A stretch of DNA of 64,000 nt, taken from contig VWND01000019.1 of NCBI GenBank assembly GCA_009599575.1, positions 432,501 through 496,500 of the forward strand, in the 5' to 3' direction. The notes beneath the pieces were generated by a model. That model was not told the origin of the DNA. It searched no databases and saw only the letters and a program-made list of their open reading frames with translations. This stretch comes from Blumeriella jaapii. Its lineage: Eukaryota > Ascomycota > Leotiomycetes > Helotiales > Drepanopezizaceae. Position numbers and translations under genes: made by a program. Shown one piece after another: positions 11,800 through 22,820 of this stretch (the first letter of the stretch is position 1; every line of letters begins with the position of its first letter).

Positions 11800-12660
11800 A
11801 GCATTTTTTACAAGCGCAAAACTAATAAAATACGATTCGTAAATCTTAGCGAATCCGATAAAAATATTTCCGAAAAAATAAACGATTGGTTTGAAAAAAA
11901 TAAAATAACAAAACTATTCCAACCAGTTATTAGCGAATTCGAAGAATTTATTACCGGCCGATTTTCCAATTTATTATTTAACAGCCGATTTATAAAAAAA
12001 CGATTTGATAATTTAGCAATCGGAACCCAATTTTTATTAAAAAAGAAAAAAGTTTTGTACGAAGTTTTACGCAATCGAAAAAAAGCTATAGCTTTCGATT
12101 TTACCGAAATGGGCCAATTCAGCTTTAACGTTACGCTTTATATCGATATCAAAATTATGTTTTACGAAGCTTGGCAAAAAAAAACCTTTTCAGTTTTTAA
12201 AATCTTCTAGAATAAAATAATCGAAATGCTGAAAAAGCGAATTAAGCAAAAGATTTTCGAATTTTGCTACGGCTTATATAAAAACAAATGGTTTATTATT
12301 GCGAAAAAAGAAAAAAGCATTTATAAACTTATTATCGCAATCGTCGAAATAAACAAAATAACGATACGAAACGCCAACGTATTACTTAACGTCGATTAAT
12401 TTTCAAACGAATTCGTAAAATTAACGATCGCTTTTTTTTTCGATCTGTTTTCCGGCTACGACCATTTGGTGCTTAATTCACGATTTCGAAACATGACGGC
12501 AATTTAAATTCCAATCGGTTTACTGCGTATAACGAGAATACTTATGGAAGCTATTAATTCAGTCGTTCAATTCGTAAAAGTCGTATATAAGGTTTTTATA
12601 ACTTGCATTTTTAATATTGCTTTTTTTTATATTAACGACGTTAATAAAAAGCTTTAAATT
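11800..12660 (+). pseudogene. A2 reverse transcriptase remnant
   Basis: RNA-dependent DNA polymerase domain of Ty3/Gypsy type. Visible landmarks in order are the N-terminal segment KKVLYEVLRNRKKAIAFDF near 12047-12103, then IIAIVEINKITIRNA near 12330-12376, then FFDLFSGYDHL near 12437-12470 (the first catalytic Asp, in the form DLFSGYD), then PIGLLRITRI near 12511-12540, then FFYINDV near 12627-12650. The last would be the YIDD box, with one Asp changed to Asn. Frames change several times, so no single ORF survives. Confidence 0.85.
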
Positions 12661-13059
12661 ATATTATAATAATAAAAAGATCTTTTCTAAAATTCGACGT
12701 TATATAATAAAATATATTTAAAATATCGACAAAATTATAATTTGCTTCGAAAAAGTCAAAGTTATTATTGGCTCTCGATTAAAATTTTGCATATCCGAAA
12801 TAAATATCGTTGGCTATATAATTAATAGCGCTGGCCGTTACTTTTAACGAAAGAAAATTAAAAAGATTTGCGAATAAAAAAAATATAAAAATATTACCGA
12901 AGCCAAAGCTTTTATTAGCGTTATGATTTATTATCGCAATTGAATTAAAAACTTTTTTTAAAAAGCTGCATTTATTTACGTTATAATAAAAAAAAAAATC
13001 GATTTCGTTTGAGAAAAAAAACAAAGCAAAGTTATAAAAGTTTTTAAAAACGATTTTTT

Positions 13060-13330
13060 ATCGGCCTTATCGCTTATGCGGATCGATTATAGCTCAAACG
13101 CAAAAGAAATTATTTTGACTGTCGATATTAATATTTTCGGTTGGAAAGCCGTATTGCAACAAATCGATAAAAACAAAAAACGGCATTTTTTACGATTCGA
13201 AAGCGGTTTATAATCTTTCGCTAAAATACGCTACGATGCTACCAAACGAAAATATCGAAGCGCTTTTAAAATAATAAAAAAAATAAAAAACGAATTGTAC
13301 GGCGTATATTTTATTTTAAAAACAAATGCA
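13060..13330 (+). pseudogene. A2 RNase H remnant
   Basis: Follows RT. The run TVDINIFGWKAVLQQIDKN corresponds to the Ty3/Gypsy RNase H start (Asp-Ala-Ser...Gly-Trp-Gly-Ala-Val-Leu-x-Gln). It is followed by RFESGL and YDATKRKYR, matching the usual Ser-Gly-x-Trp-x-x-x-Glu and Tyr-Asp-x-x-Lys-Arg-Glu segments, with the catalytic Glu lost. Confidence 0.75.
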
Positions 13331-13899
13331 AAAGTTTTTGTCGATTAACTGAATAAAAAAGCTAATAATTTATTAAAAGCGCTCGTTACTAATTGAATAA
13401 TCTGAATGCGACTTATAAATTTCGAAGTTAAATATATTAAAAAAACGATTAATACAGCGGCAAACGGCTTTTTTAAACGAAAACGTTTTTATTCGTTTGA
13501 TTTCGCTAAACAAAGCGAATAAAATATCGACGAATAAATCGCTGACGAAATCGGCTGTTTCGTTATTTGCGCTTTAGGTTTTATAAAGCCGAAACCATTC
13601 GCGTTGCTATTTCGGCTGGCACCGCGAGTGAAAAACATTAATTTTCGGGCCGAAAAAGTATTCGCGTTATTATTTCGGCTAGCATTGCGAATGGATTTGA
13701 CCGAAAACGATCGGAATAAACCGATTAATAAAAAAAATAAACTTTTGATCGATAATTACGAAACCGAAAACTTTTATTTAATCGCGTATTATTTAACTAT
13801 TTTGTTTAAATTATTTAACGTGTTAAATTATTAATTTAAATTATTCAAAAATCAGGCTTTCGATTATATTTTAGCTAATAGAAAGTTATATAAAATAAA
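13331..13899 (+). pseudogene. A2 connection between RNase H and integrase
   Basis: Degenerate coding stretch collinear with A1 46600-47170 and A3 33480-34080. It includes a duplicated in-frame motif beginning ALLFRLA, seen twice within 13600-13700 (cells of about 75 bp, also in A1 and A3). No catalytic domain was recognised. Confidence 0.5.
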
Positions 13900-14690
13900 A
13901 ATAATATATATTAAAAACGCTTAATAATAAATAATAAAACCGATAAGTTTCAAATTATAAAAGAAATCCACGAAAAAGTGTTTTATAAAAAAGCTAAAAC
14001 CATTTATTACCGAATCAAAAACGATTTTTAATAAAAAAAATGCTTCGAAAATTGCAAAACTTTCGTTAAAAGTTGCATTTTTTGTTAAAAACGAAAGCCT
14101 GGCCGAAAAAAAAACTTATTATATCCGACGTAGTTTTTTAAAATCTAAAAAAAAATTAATCTCGACGTTATACGCGTATTAATTATCGATCGCGGTTATA
14201 TATGCTTCGTATTCGCTATTAACGATTTATTTAAATAGCTTAAAAAGCGACTTTTCCGAAACGCTATTTCCGAAGTTATAGCGATTTTTCTTTGGAAAAA
14301 CGTTATATATCGATACGGTTTGTTTAGCAAATTAAATATCGATAATAAATCCGAAAACAAAAGCGTTATCGAGACTTTTATAAAAAAATACGATATTTAA
14401 CGCATTCAAATCTTAGCTTATAATTCAAAAAGCAACGGATCCGTTAAACGAAATTATAAAAATATTTTCGACGGCCTTTTAAAAACCATTCGAAAAAGCT
14501 ATAAGCGTTGGTCGCGGAAATTCTCGGAAATGCTTTTTGCTATGCGCATATATATATACGCTTTTATTAAAATAATTTTATTTTTTATTTAATACGACAA
14601 AAACGTTCGATTGCTTTTGGAAATAAAATGACTTATATAAAAGCTTTATAACGTGGTTAAAATAAAAACGAAAGCTGATTTATTAATAAT
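13900..14690 (+). pseudogene. A2 integrase remnant
   Basis: DDE-type integrase. The N-terminal zinc-binding part near 13970-14090 ends in the pair CIFC. The catalytic core begins near 14160 with LDVIRVLIIDRG. A second core segment, KLNIDNKSENKSV near 14328-14370, matches the region of the second Asp (Asp-Gly-Gly in relatives). NSKSNGSVKRNYKN near 14422-14463 is the NSKANGxxERxHK-like motif with the catalytic Glu now Lys. The protein would insert the cDNA with the 4-bp duplication seen at A2 and A3. Confidence 0.85.
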
Positions 14691-15182
14691 AAGATTTAAA
14701 TAATTCGATTACCGCGATATAAATATAAAAAAAATAATTTAAAAAAAAAAAAAATATAAAAAGGCAGCCAAAAAAGTCTGAAATAAAACCAAAGTTTTAA
14801 AAAAAACGCTAATCAAAAAAAAAAATCTGGTTTTAATTTACGACGTTCAGCGCGCTATCGACAAATCGGCCGATACTAAACTTGATTATAAATAGCTCGG
14901 ATTTTACGAAGTATACGAGGCCGAATTAAATAAAAGTTATTACAAGCTTACGAAATTCGATAAAACAAAACTGAAAAAAACGTTCGCCGCTAACCGATTA
15001 AAACGATTTTATAAAAAAAATCAGCAAATTTACCTTTTAGATTCTGAATCAGACGGCGACTTCGATTCCAGCGATTCCGACGACGACTCCGACCAAAGCG
15101 ATTATACTTCTGAAAAAAAAAAGCCCAACCCTCTGGAAAAGTCTGAAAACAATCGGACGATGCTTTTGCTGCTAAAAGCATA
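14691..15182 (+). pseudogene. A2 integrase C-terminus with acidic Ser/Asp tail
   Basis: Lys-rich segment, then the fold core LVLIYDVQRAIDKSADTKLD near 14827-14890 and GFYEVYEAELNKSYYKLTKF, which resemble the SH3-like C-terminal domain of integrases. It ends with a strongly acidic run near 15038-15110, with repeated Asp-Ser and Ser-Asp-Asp pairs, and a stop at 15180. There is no chromodomain. The same tail is present in A1 (near 48320-48400) and A3 (near 32190-32280). Confidence 0.7.
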
Positions 15183-15690
15183 ATTTAAGTCGTGATTCCA
15201 TCTATAACCGAAAAGAAGAAAAATGCTTACAAAATTGTTTATTAACTGTTCTACTGCTTTTGTTGTTTATTGTTTTTCCTTTATTATATGCTGTTCTATT
15301 GTTTTTGTTTTAATATATATTATTTATTTTTAAAACCTTTTTCTATATTATTTAGAATATCTATTATATTTTTTTTTGTTTGATTATACTTTTTGTTTAT
15401 CAAAACAAAAGCTTTGTACATATTTAGGCCGCATATTTAATATATTTATTTTGCTCGGATATTTTACGAAAACTATTTTTTATGCATTTTATTATTTGCT
15501 ATTTTCTGTATTATTTATTTTTTTCGTTGTTTTAAACGGATGCTTATTTAAACAGTTATAATTTATTAGAAAAACAACATGCGGATTTCCGTAGTTTTTA
15601 AATACAAATATTTTACAATTTCCGTACTTTTTTTTAATTACTTTTTAATAAATATAATACACTTTTTTGATTAACAAACCTATCGATATC
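15183..15690 (+). other. A2 spacer between pol and extra ORF
   Basis: About 500 bp, extremely T-rich, with repeated TTGTTTATTGTTTTT-like runs. It is collinear with A1 48451-48819 plus 56188-56363, and with A3 31595-32150. It could hold a promoter or splice site for the downstream ORF, but I see no decisive signal. Confidence 0.5.
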
Positions 15691-18600
15691 ATATCGTTTT
15701 CTAAGCAAAGCGTTGCTAAACTTAGCAAATTTATTTTTAATTTATTTTAAAACGAAATTATTATACGTAATCTTTCCGAATTTAAGCAAATATATAATAC
15801 CGCTATTTTAGATTAATAAATAATTTTCGTAAAAACATTTATAAAACAATTCGATATAATAACTAAAAACGTTAACGAATTTTTATTCGATTACGAAAGT
15901 TTCGTTAAAACTAAATTCGTTCGCAAAAGCTTTAACTACGATAAATTTCTGCTGAATTACGATAACGTTTCAAAAGTTTTCGCCGGAGCAAAAAAAGCTC
16001 GAAATAATAAAAAAAAAATAACAGACCGAATATTACGCTTTTTACCAAATCAACGAAAAAAAAATATTTAAAAATACGTTTTTAGCAAAATCATCGGTGT
16101 TATTTTATTTCGGCATTTCGCTCGCTTTTTCGAAACTATTATTTTTATTAAAAAAAAAGTTTAAATATTAAACGCTTATATTTTTAAAACGCAAACTTTA
16201 AAAATTAATAATTTAAAAGTTCGCAGATTTATAAGCTTTTTTACAATTGTTTGCAAATTAATCGACGACGTTATACAATCGCCAAAAAAAGTTTTAATCG
16301 GCTGCGAAACCTTAAATCTGACCTTTTTTTAAAATAAAAAACTAAGCGTCGCTAAATACGGCATTTTTATACCGAACGAAAAACGACGCTATTCCGATAT
16401 TTTAAACTTACGAAAACGAAAAAAACGAAAAAGCTAATATTATTTTCGTTTAGTTCAAAAAAACATACGCGGTAGCAATTAATACTTTTAAAATAATTAA
16501 AATAATTCGGCGATTTTTATTTTTAATTATCGAAAACGAATTCGAAAACGAAACTAAAAACGTGATAATAAATAACCGCTTATTCGAATATAAAAAATTT
16601 ATTATATTTATAAAAATAATTTCGGAAAAAATAAAAACAAAAAACGTAAAAAAGCGCGCCGATATTTCCGAAATTTTTTTTATTCGGAAAAAAAAACTAT
16701 TTACGTCGTTAACAAAAAAAGCACCGCGAATAAAAACAGCCGGAAATCGACGCCGAATTATAAGCTTTAAGCTAATTAACAGAAAACGCGACGATTTTAC
16801 GAAATCAAATTTAAAAAACGCCGGCATTTCGAAAAGAAAAAATTCAAACGATTTTAAATCTGACTTTTCGAAATTAAATATATAAATATCAAAAACGCTT
16901 GCTGCGTTTAAAAACGTCGTACCGCTATCGCTAATATTTTAAATTTTAATAAAAGCATTTAAAATTTCGATTATTACACGATTCGACCGAAAAAACTTAA
17001 AAAAAAATATCGAAGTTATTACGGAAAAAATTATATAAAAAGCTTAAAATTAAATTATTTTGTTTAAAACTTTCGCTTTCGACGACGAAACGATTCAAAA
17101 GTTTTATTTCGATATTTTTATATAAAAATCAAATAAATCCGTCAGCTTTTTTTTTTTCGCTTCGAACGAAAACTGGACCAAGCTTTTTTCGGAAAACTGC
17201 AAGTATAATACGCCGAAACAAATAAAAAATTTTTTTAAAAACGATAACCCGTTTTTACTCGAGCTTTTCTTCGCTAAAAAATTCCGATTTTTTAATTTCG
17301 TTTTTACGAATAATATTAACGCTAAAAAAAACGGCAAGTTCTGTTATTTTTATATACGCTATTACGCGGCGTATTACGATTTAATTATAAAAAAAATTAA
17401 CGTTATCGGCTTCGCTAATCGATTCGCTGCTATTAGAAATTCGGACTACGACGTATTCGAAATTAATCTTAATAATCAATTTATATTCCGACGAAAAACT
17501 GCGAAAATTATTTAAACGCGTGCGAAAGCTTATCTGGGCTACGCAAATTTCAAAGCAGATTTTAAAGCTTTTAGCGCGATTATAAAATTCGATTAAAACG
17601 TAGAAAAATGAAAGCAACGAGTATTTTTAAAAATCGACTTTTTTAGCTTTTCGACCGAAAATATTTTTTAGAATTTATTCGAATTAAGCTGCGAATTCGT
17701 TAATTACGTAAGATTTCACAACGGAAAAAACAAATTATTGCTGCATTTTATAAAAAAAAAAGTAGTTATATATAAGTATTATTTCCGATTAATTAAAACC
17801 CAAAAAGCGCTTATAGCTTTTTTCGCTAATATATTTTACAGTTTTATTTAATAAATTTTTAAAATATATCCCGGCTTTTATTTCGCTGTTTTAATTATCC
17901 GGAATCTTAGAAACTGCCGCCTCGTAATATATTTTAACGTTCCGATCGCTCTAGGTTTCGCTAATTCCGACCGTATTACGATTATAAAATTCGATATCGC
18001 CGATTTTAAAAAAAAAAAAAAAAACGAAAACCTTACCGACGCCATTTTCGATTATTACGTTTTATTTGCATTCGCGCATAATTCGGAAATAATCGAAGCT
18101 TATTTGCAATTATACTACGACGCCAAATTAATTAAAACCATTTAGAAAAATTCAGCTTTTTCGTATTTTAACGCGTTTAAAACAATGGCCTCGGCTATTC
18201 TATCGGATTACGAAACCGAAAGCTACGAAATAAAAAATAAAATAACTTTTATTAGCTTTTCGATTAAGCAAAAGGTTTTCGTTAAATTCAAAACTTAAAA
18301 AGCCGACGGCGCGATGCTAATTTATTCGAATAATTATACGGCGCAAAAATATAAAAATTATTTCGAAAACGACAATCCGATAAGCAATTTAATATTATTT
18401 GTACTGCGGCGAAAACAATTATAATATTTTCGATGGTTTCGATTGCAAACGATTATTTCCGAATTATTTCGTAAAATAATTTTTTTTATAAGCTTCGAAA
18501 TTTTTTTAAAAACATTCGTCGATAAACAACCGTAATCCGATTTATTAGTTACGAAAAGCAAAAGCGTTAATCGGTTTTAATTACGACGAGCTAATCGATT

Positions 18601-18965
18601 ATTTCTACGATTTTAATATAAAACTTTTCAGCACGTTTTGCAAAGCGTAAAACCACGTTTAAAAACTGAAATTTATTATTTACGAAAAAAAGTCGTGGAA
18701 AGCATTCGTCGCGGCGATATCTGATAATATTATCGACGAAAAAGCTATTAAAACGTTCGTAAATCTAAACGATACTTCGATTAATATTTTATTAAATTAT
18801 TTTTCAAAAAAGCAAAATAAACAAAATAATTTAAACGATAAGCAAAACGCTATTTTTTCGTAGAAGCTAATAGCAAAAAAGCTAAAAACGGGTTAAAAAA
18901 CCGAAAAAGTATAAAGCTAAAAAGTTCGGTTTTTGATTAATTGGTTTTTAAATTATATAAAATAA
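15691..18965 (+). pseudogene. A2 extra ORF (about 1,090 codons), function unknown
   Basis: A long coding region between integrase and the 3' LTR, not part of the standard gag-pol set. The start is inferred at 15691, where ATA (ancestral ATG) precedes SFSKQSVAKLSKF. With TAA read as former Gln, the frame stays open to a TAA at 18963-18965, apart from two shifts near 16380-16440 and 18553-18563. At both places A3 is two bases longer and keeps one frame, so A2 has two small deletions. Readable parts include FVKTFIKQFDIITKNVNEF, DISEIFFIRKKKLFTSLTK, ENWTKLFSENCKYNTPKQI, TDAIFDYYVLFAFAHNSE and NLNDTSINILLNYF. No catalytic motif, signal peptide or clear membrane segment was recognised. An envelope, capsid-related or captured host gene are all possible. 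Confidence 0.72.
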
Positions 18966-19042
18966 ACTAGATTACACTTATTAAAATTATATTTTTTTTT
19001 AATCGTAGTTAAAAACGATTACGTATATTATTTAAAACAGAA

Positions 19043-19308
19043 TATAAAACGGTAATATTTTGTATTAATAGGAATTAATAATTTTAATTATAATCGAAGC
19101 ATAAACCTTTTCGAAACCTTTTGCTACTAATTATTTTCAACAGGTATAAAAGCAAAGCATTTTTTTAAATAGTACCATAAGCACGCAATTTAATTCATAT
19201 CTTTTTTCATTTTTTTTTTCTTTTTTCAGTCTTTTCTAGGGATTTCCTAAACTATTTTACCCACCGATATGTGGCCGTATCAGTCTGGTTTTCCTACCTA
19301 CTTTTACA
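19043..19308 (+). repeat. A2 3' LTR (266 bp)
   Basis: Starts TATAAAACGG (ancestral TGTAAAACGG) and ends CTTTTACA. The first 140 bases are heavily mutated, while the last 100 (from about 19205) are nearly clean, the mirror image of the 5' LTR. Only 77 bp separate it from the extra ORF stop, and no clear polypurine tract survives. Confidence 0.92.
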
Positions 19309-19312
19309 ATAT

Positions 19313-20160
19313 CGATTTCGACTTTTTTAATCAGCTTAGCAGAATTAACTTCGAATAAACTTTTTTTCGAATTTTTTCCTTCGGAGTATAAAAACCTCGA
19401 ACACGTGTTTTTTAAGGCCGCCAGTAACGAGCTAGCTTTTTACCGGCCCTACGATTATAAAATCGAGCTTATTATAAATAAAAAAAAGCTAAAATACACT
19501 TTTTTGTATAAAATATCGATTTTAAAGCTCGAGATTATTAAAATCTATTTGCAAAATAATTTTAACAAAAGCTTTATCGAATTTTCCACCGCTTTTTTCG
19601 CTGTTCTAATACTTTTCGCCAAAAAACCCGACGGTTTATTGCGTTTTTATATCGATTATCGAGCTTTTAATAATATTATTCGTAAAAATCGTTATTTTTT
19701 TTTTTTTATCGATAAAACTTTTGCTCGTTTTTCGAAAACGCGTATTTTTACGAAGCTCGATATTCGTTAAGCTTTTTATAAAATTCGAATAAATTCCGTT
19801 AATAAAAAACTAACGACGTTTCGTACGCGTTACGACGCTTATAAATACAAAATGCTATTTTTTGGCTTTATTAATAAATCCGCAATTTACTAACGCTATA
19901 TAAACGACGTTTTTTTCGATTATTTAAACGATTTTTATATTGTATATTTAAATAATATTTTTATTTATTCGTCCGACTTTTTAAAACACGCTATATACGT
20001 TCGCAAAATGCTTTAAAAGCTCGCTAACGCTGGATTACAAACCGATATTCGGAAGTCTGAATTTAACGTTATTCGGACCCGTTATTTAAGTTTTATTATT
20101 TTTATTAAAAACTTAGAAATAAATCCAAAAAAAGTCTCCGTAATCGTTTATTAAAAGCCT
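19313..20160 (+). pseudogene. B2 reverse transcriptase remnant
   Basis: Clear Ty3/Gypsy RT. In order: PYDYKIELI near 19447-19473, FAKKPDGLLRFYIDYRAFN near 19615-19671 (PDGxxRxCxDYRxLN in relatives, Cys now Tyr), then TKLDIR near 19753-19770 with the first catalytic Asp, then FGFINKSAIY near 19861-19890, then YLNNIFIYS near 19950-19980. The last is the YLDD box with both Asp changed to Asn by G-to-A. It resumes B2 after A2. Confidence 0.9.
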
Positions 20161-20339
20161 TTTATTATTGTAAAAAATATATAAAGCTTTTTTGGTTTTT
20201 GTAACTTTTACCGACGTTTTATTCGAAACTACGGTATAATTGCAAAGCTTTTGGTTTATTTAACCAAAGTTAACGTTTTTTATAATTTCATTTTTAAATA
20301 TCAAAAAAATTTCGACCTTTTTATATTAGCTTTTATTAT

Positions 20340-20640
20340 TACCAGTTTTATAATATTACAAGCAAAATCTTTTTTGCATATTAAAAATTAACGCTTTCGA
20401 CGGCGTAGTAGCTTTTGTGCTTTCGCAATTCTATAATAACGATTGGCTTTCAATCGCTTATTTCAGCAAAATTATAGCTTTCGCAAAGCTAAACTACGTC
20501 GTATACGATAAAAAAATATTCGCAATCGTAAGATTTCTAAGCAACTTTCGTATTAAACTAGCTAGCTTAGTTTATTAAATTAAAATAATTATTAATTACA
20601 AAACCTTAGAATATTTTATAACTTTCAAATTTTTAAACGC
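20340..20640 (+). pseudogene. B2 RNase H remnant
   Basis: Segment with AFDGVVAFVLSQF near 20395-20435, IAYFSKII near 20454-20480 and YDKKIFAIVRFLSNFR near 20508-20556. These match the DAS...GxVLSQ, Pro-Ile-Ala-Tyr-x-Ser-Lys-Lys and Tyr-Asp-Lys-Glu-Leu-Leu-Ala-Ile segments of Ty3/Gypsy RNase H. The metal-binding Asp and Glu are partly lost. Confidence 0.75.
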
Positions 20641-20689
20641 TCGATAGGCACGCTAGGCCGAGCTTTTCGCCGATTACAACTTTCTTATT

Positions 20690-22000
20690 ACGTACAGACC
20701 AGATAAATATAACTTTTTAACTGACGCATTAATACGTCGTACGAACGAATTCGATCGCCAAAACTTTTTTAAACGCATTCAGCGTTTGCAAATCCTTTTC
20801 CGAGCAAATCAAATTAACTATCGCTTTTTAATTAAAAAACTTCGATTTTTCACGGCTTTCGAAACAGCTGTTTTTATCGTTGAAATAGCTGATTTTTTTT
20901 TCGTATTCCGTGTCGTTAATCAAATTTTCTACGTTAATCGCACAGCTAGCAGCCTGATAGTTTTTCGAAAAAAAGCTGTACGAAACGCTACGAAAAAAAA
21001 CGACGATAATAACATTTCGTTTTCGTATATATTTAAACGCGACCTGCTGTTATATTACGATCGCTTAATAATACTAAACGTCGATTATTTTCGTTTGGCC
21101 TTCGTACGAAAAATACACGATCAGATTTTCACCGCTTATCCCAGCGCTTGCAAAACTACGCAATTGCTTTCGGACCAATATTATTAACGAAGTATAATAG
21201 CTTTCGTAAAACAATATTATCGCAATTGCCACGCTTGTCGAAAAAGTTCTGTTTTAAGAAATAAGCGCTCCGGCCTTTTTCAGCTTTTTTCTGTTTTTAA
21301 CCATTTTTAAAAATACGTTATAATAAACTTTTGCAGCTTTAACAAAAACAAATACGGTTACGATAACGTATTCGTAATAATAAATCGTTTTTCCAAGCAA
21401 GCTATTTCGATTTTTTGCTATAAAAATATCGACGCTCGAAGCTTCGCCAAATTATATATATTTTATATATACAAGTATTTTAATTTTTTAAAAAATAATA
21501 TTAGCGATCGTGATTTTTAATATTAGTTTATCTTTTGGTCTGAATTAAACAAAATACTCGGTACGCAACTAAAGCTTTCGATAGCCGTTTATTTTAAACC
21601 GACGGTCAGACCGAAATTTACAACCAATACCTGCAAAAACGCTTTCGATTTTTCGTAAATTTTTATTAAAACGATTGGAGCGAATTTTTTTTAATAATGG
21701 ATTTCGCTTAAATAGTTTTTTTTTACGAAAGTCTAGATGGCCTTTTATTTTTTAAAATTATATACGGTTATATTTTTTATATTAATTAAAACTAGAAATT
21801 CGATATTTTTCTTTTTTTTAATTTTTTATATAAGCTAAACGCAAACGAAACTCGTGCGTACGCTCGCCGCTATTACGACGTCTGAAACCTCGCTAAATCG
21901 TATTTTTAATAAGCTTACGATAAAATAAAAAAAAATGCGAATAAATTTCGCCGCGCGATCGATTTTAACGTTGGCGATTACGTATAGCTCGATATGCGTT
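20690..22000 (+). pseudogene. B2 integrase remnant
   Basis: Integrase with an HHCC zinc-binding domain: His near 21116 (HDQIFTAYP), a middle QLLSDQYY, then NCHAC near 21224-21238. The core includes VFVIINRFSKQAIS near 21370-21412 (VDRxxK in relatives, first Asp now Asn) and LGTQLKLSIA near 21558-21588. Later text includes ARRYYDV, typical of the stretch before the C-terminal domain. Confidence 0.82.
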
Positions 22001-22480
22001 TATTTCCGACCTTTCGGCCTTTTCGCAAGCTCGACAATTCTATAAACGGCCTTTTTAAAATTGTAATTAAAATTTTCGACAACGCTTTTAAACTAGACCT
22101 TTTTAGTATTATAAACGTATATTTAGTTTTTTACGCTAATCGATTGCGTAAAATAGCTGACGACGCGCTTTTAAATCAGGTTAATTTAGCTTTTGAATTT
22201 ATTAATATTATTAATAAGCTTGAATACGAAGTCGAAAAATTAATCGCCTATCGAATACAGCGAAAAACCTTTTAGTATAAAGCTTTTTGAATAGGCTTAA
22301 ATAAAAATCTTACGTGGTATTCCGCGTTTGATTTTATATACGCTTTTCTAAAAATGCGCGATTTTTATTTAACGCATAAAAAGCTTTCCGGTTCTTCTGC
22401 AAAACTTATAAACTGGCTGAAAGCGTATTCCGAAGGTTTGGATTCGTACGATTATTTGAATAATAACGTATTAATAAATA
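22001..22480 (+). pseudogene. B2 integrase C-terminus and chromodomain
   Basis: From PFRKLDNSINGLFKIV (GPF-type integrase C-terminal core) to YANRLRKIADDAL, then a chromodomain starting LEYEVEKLIAYR near 22210-22246. In B1 it continues as FRWYFAFDFIYAFLKMRDFH, where relatives have a Trp-x-Pro-x-x-x-Phe block. A short tail ends before the polypurine tract. Chromodomains of chromoviruses bind methylated histone H3 and steer integration to heterochromatin; that role is known for the family, not shown here. Confidence 0.78.
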
Positions 22481-22504
22481 AAAGCTCGAAGGCGCGCTTT
22501 TTTC

Positions 22505-22518
22505 GGACGGAAAGATAG
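22505..22518 (+). other. B2 polypurine tract
   Basis: GGACGGAAAGATAG lies directly upstream of the 3' LTR; B1 has GGACGGAAAAATAA in the same place (26912-26925). It is purine-rich with one C, and its position fits the plus-strand priming site. Confidence 0.5.
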
Positions 22519-22815
22519 TATAACAATTTATTTTGTTGCCATTTCTCGTGTTTTTTCAGTAATTACGTATAGCTGCAAGCTTTTTAGCAATTACGTATAG
22601 CTGCAAGCTTCTTGGTCTCCTGGTGGGTCTTTCCATTAATTATGGAAATTATTCATATATATAAGGCTCTTTTTCCTTAACAATCTCTGCCTTTCGCAAT
22701 TGTTAATTCTAAATGAATATTTTTGTTACAAAACCAAAGGCTCGTTTCTTATACCATATGAATACGGCGACCAGTTGACTGATCTCCTAGCCCTTCGACT
22801 GATTAGATCGTCACA
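22519..22815 (+). repeat. B2 3' LTR (297 bp)
   Basis: Carries the 28-bp duplication, as in the 5' LTR. It ends AGATCGTCACA, followed by the GCGTT duplication. The last 220 bases are nearly unmutated, in contrast to the first 80 and to the equivalent part of the 5' LTR. Confidence 0.93.
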
Positions 22816-22820
22816 GCGTT

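Larger units (their letters stand above)
8041..19308 (+). mobile_element. A2, full-length 11.3 kb Ty3/Gypsy element with an extra ORF
   Basis: The most complete copy of family A: LTRs 8041-8307 and 19043-19308, gag-pol to 15182, then a 3.3 kb extra ORF. Ends are TGTAAAA...TTTTACA, a seven-base inverted repeat, flanked by ATAT at 8037-8040 and 19309-19312; a 5-bp reading (AATAT) is also possible. It interrupts B2 between the linker and RT. At 11.3 kb it is much longer than B or E, and most of the difference is the extra ORF. Confidence 0.93.
5061..22815 (+). mobile_element. B2, second family B element, inserted in B1
   Basis: Boundaries are the perfect end TGTGACGAT at 5061 and ATCGTCACA at 22815, flanked by GCGTT at 5056-5060 and 22816-22820. 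Net length without A2 is about 6,483 bp. Domain order is the same as in B1. It is interrupted after 8040 by A2 and resumes at 19313. Its LTRs are 297 bp instead of 268 bp because of an internal 28-bp duplication. Confidence 0.93.

Noticed and set aside
16385..16440. A-rich frame change in the A2 extra ORF considered as programmed frameshifting
   Set aside because: The needed shift is +1 or -2, the A AAA AAC motif gives -1, and A3 is two bases longer here and keeps one frame; a simple deletion in A2 explains it.
16450..16827. Open frame of 125 codons on the minus strand, and its counterpart at 30457-30729
   Set aside because: Both are antisense to the extra ORF of family A, whose sense frame is supported by three copies and by frame-restoring length differences.
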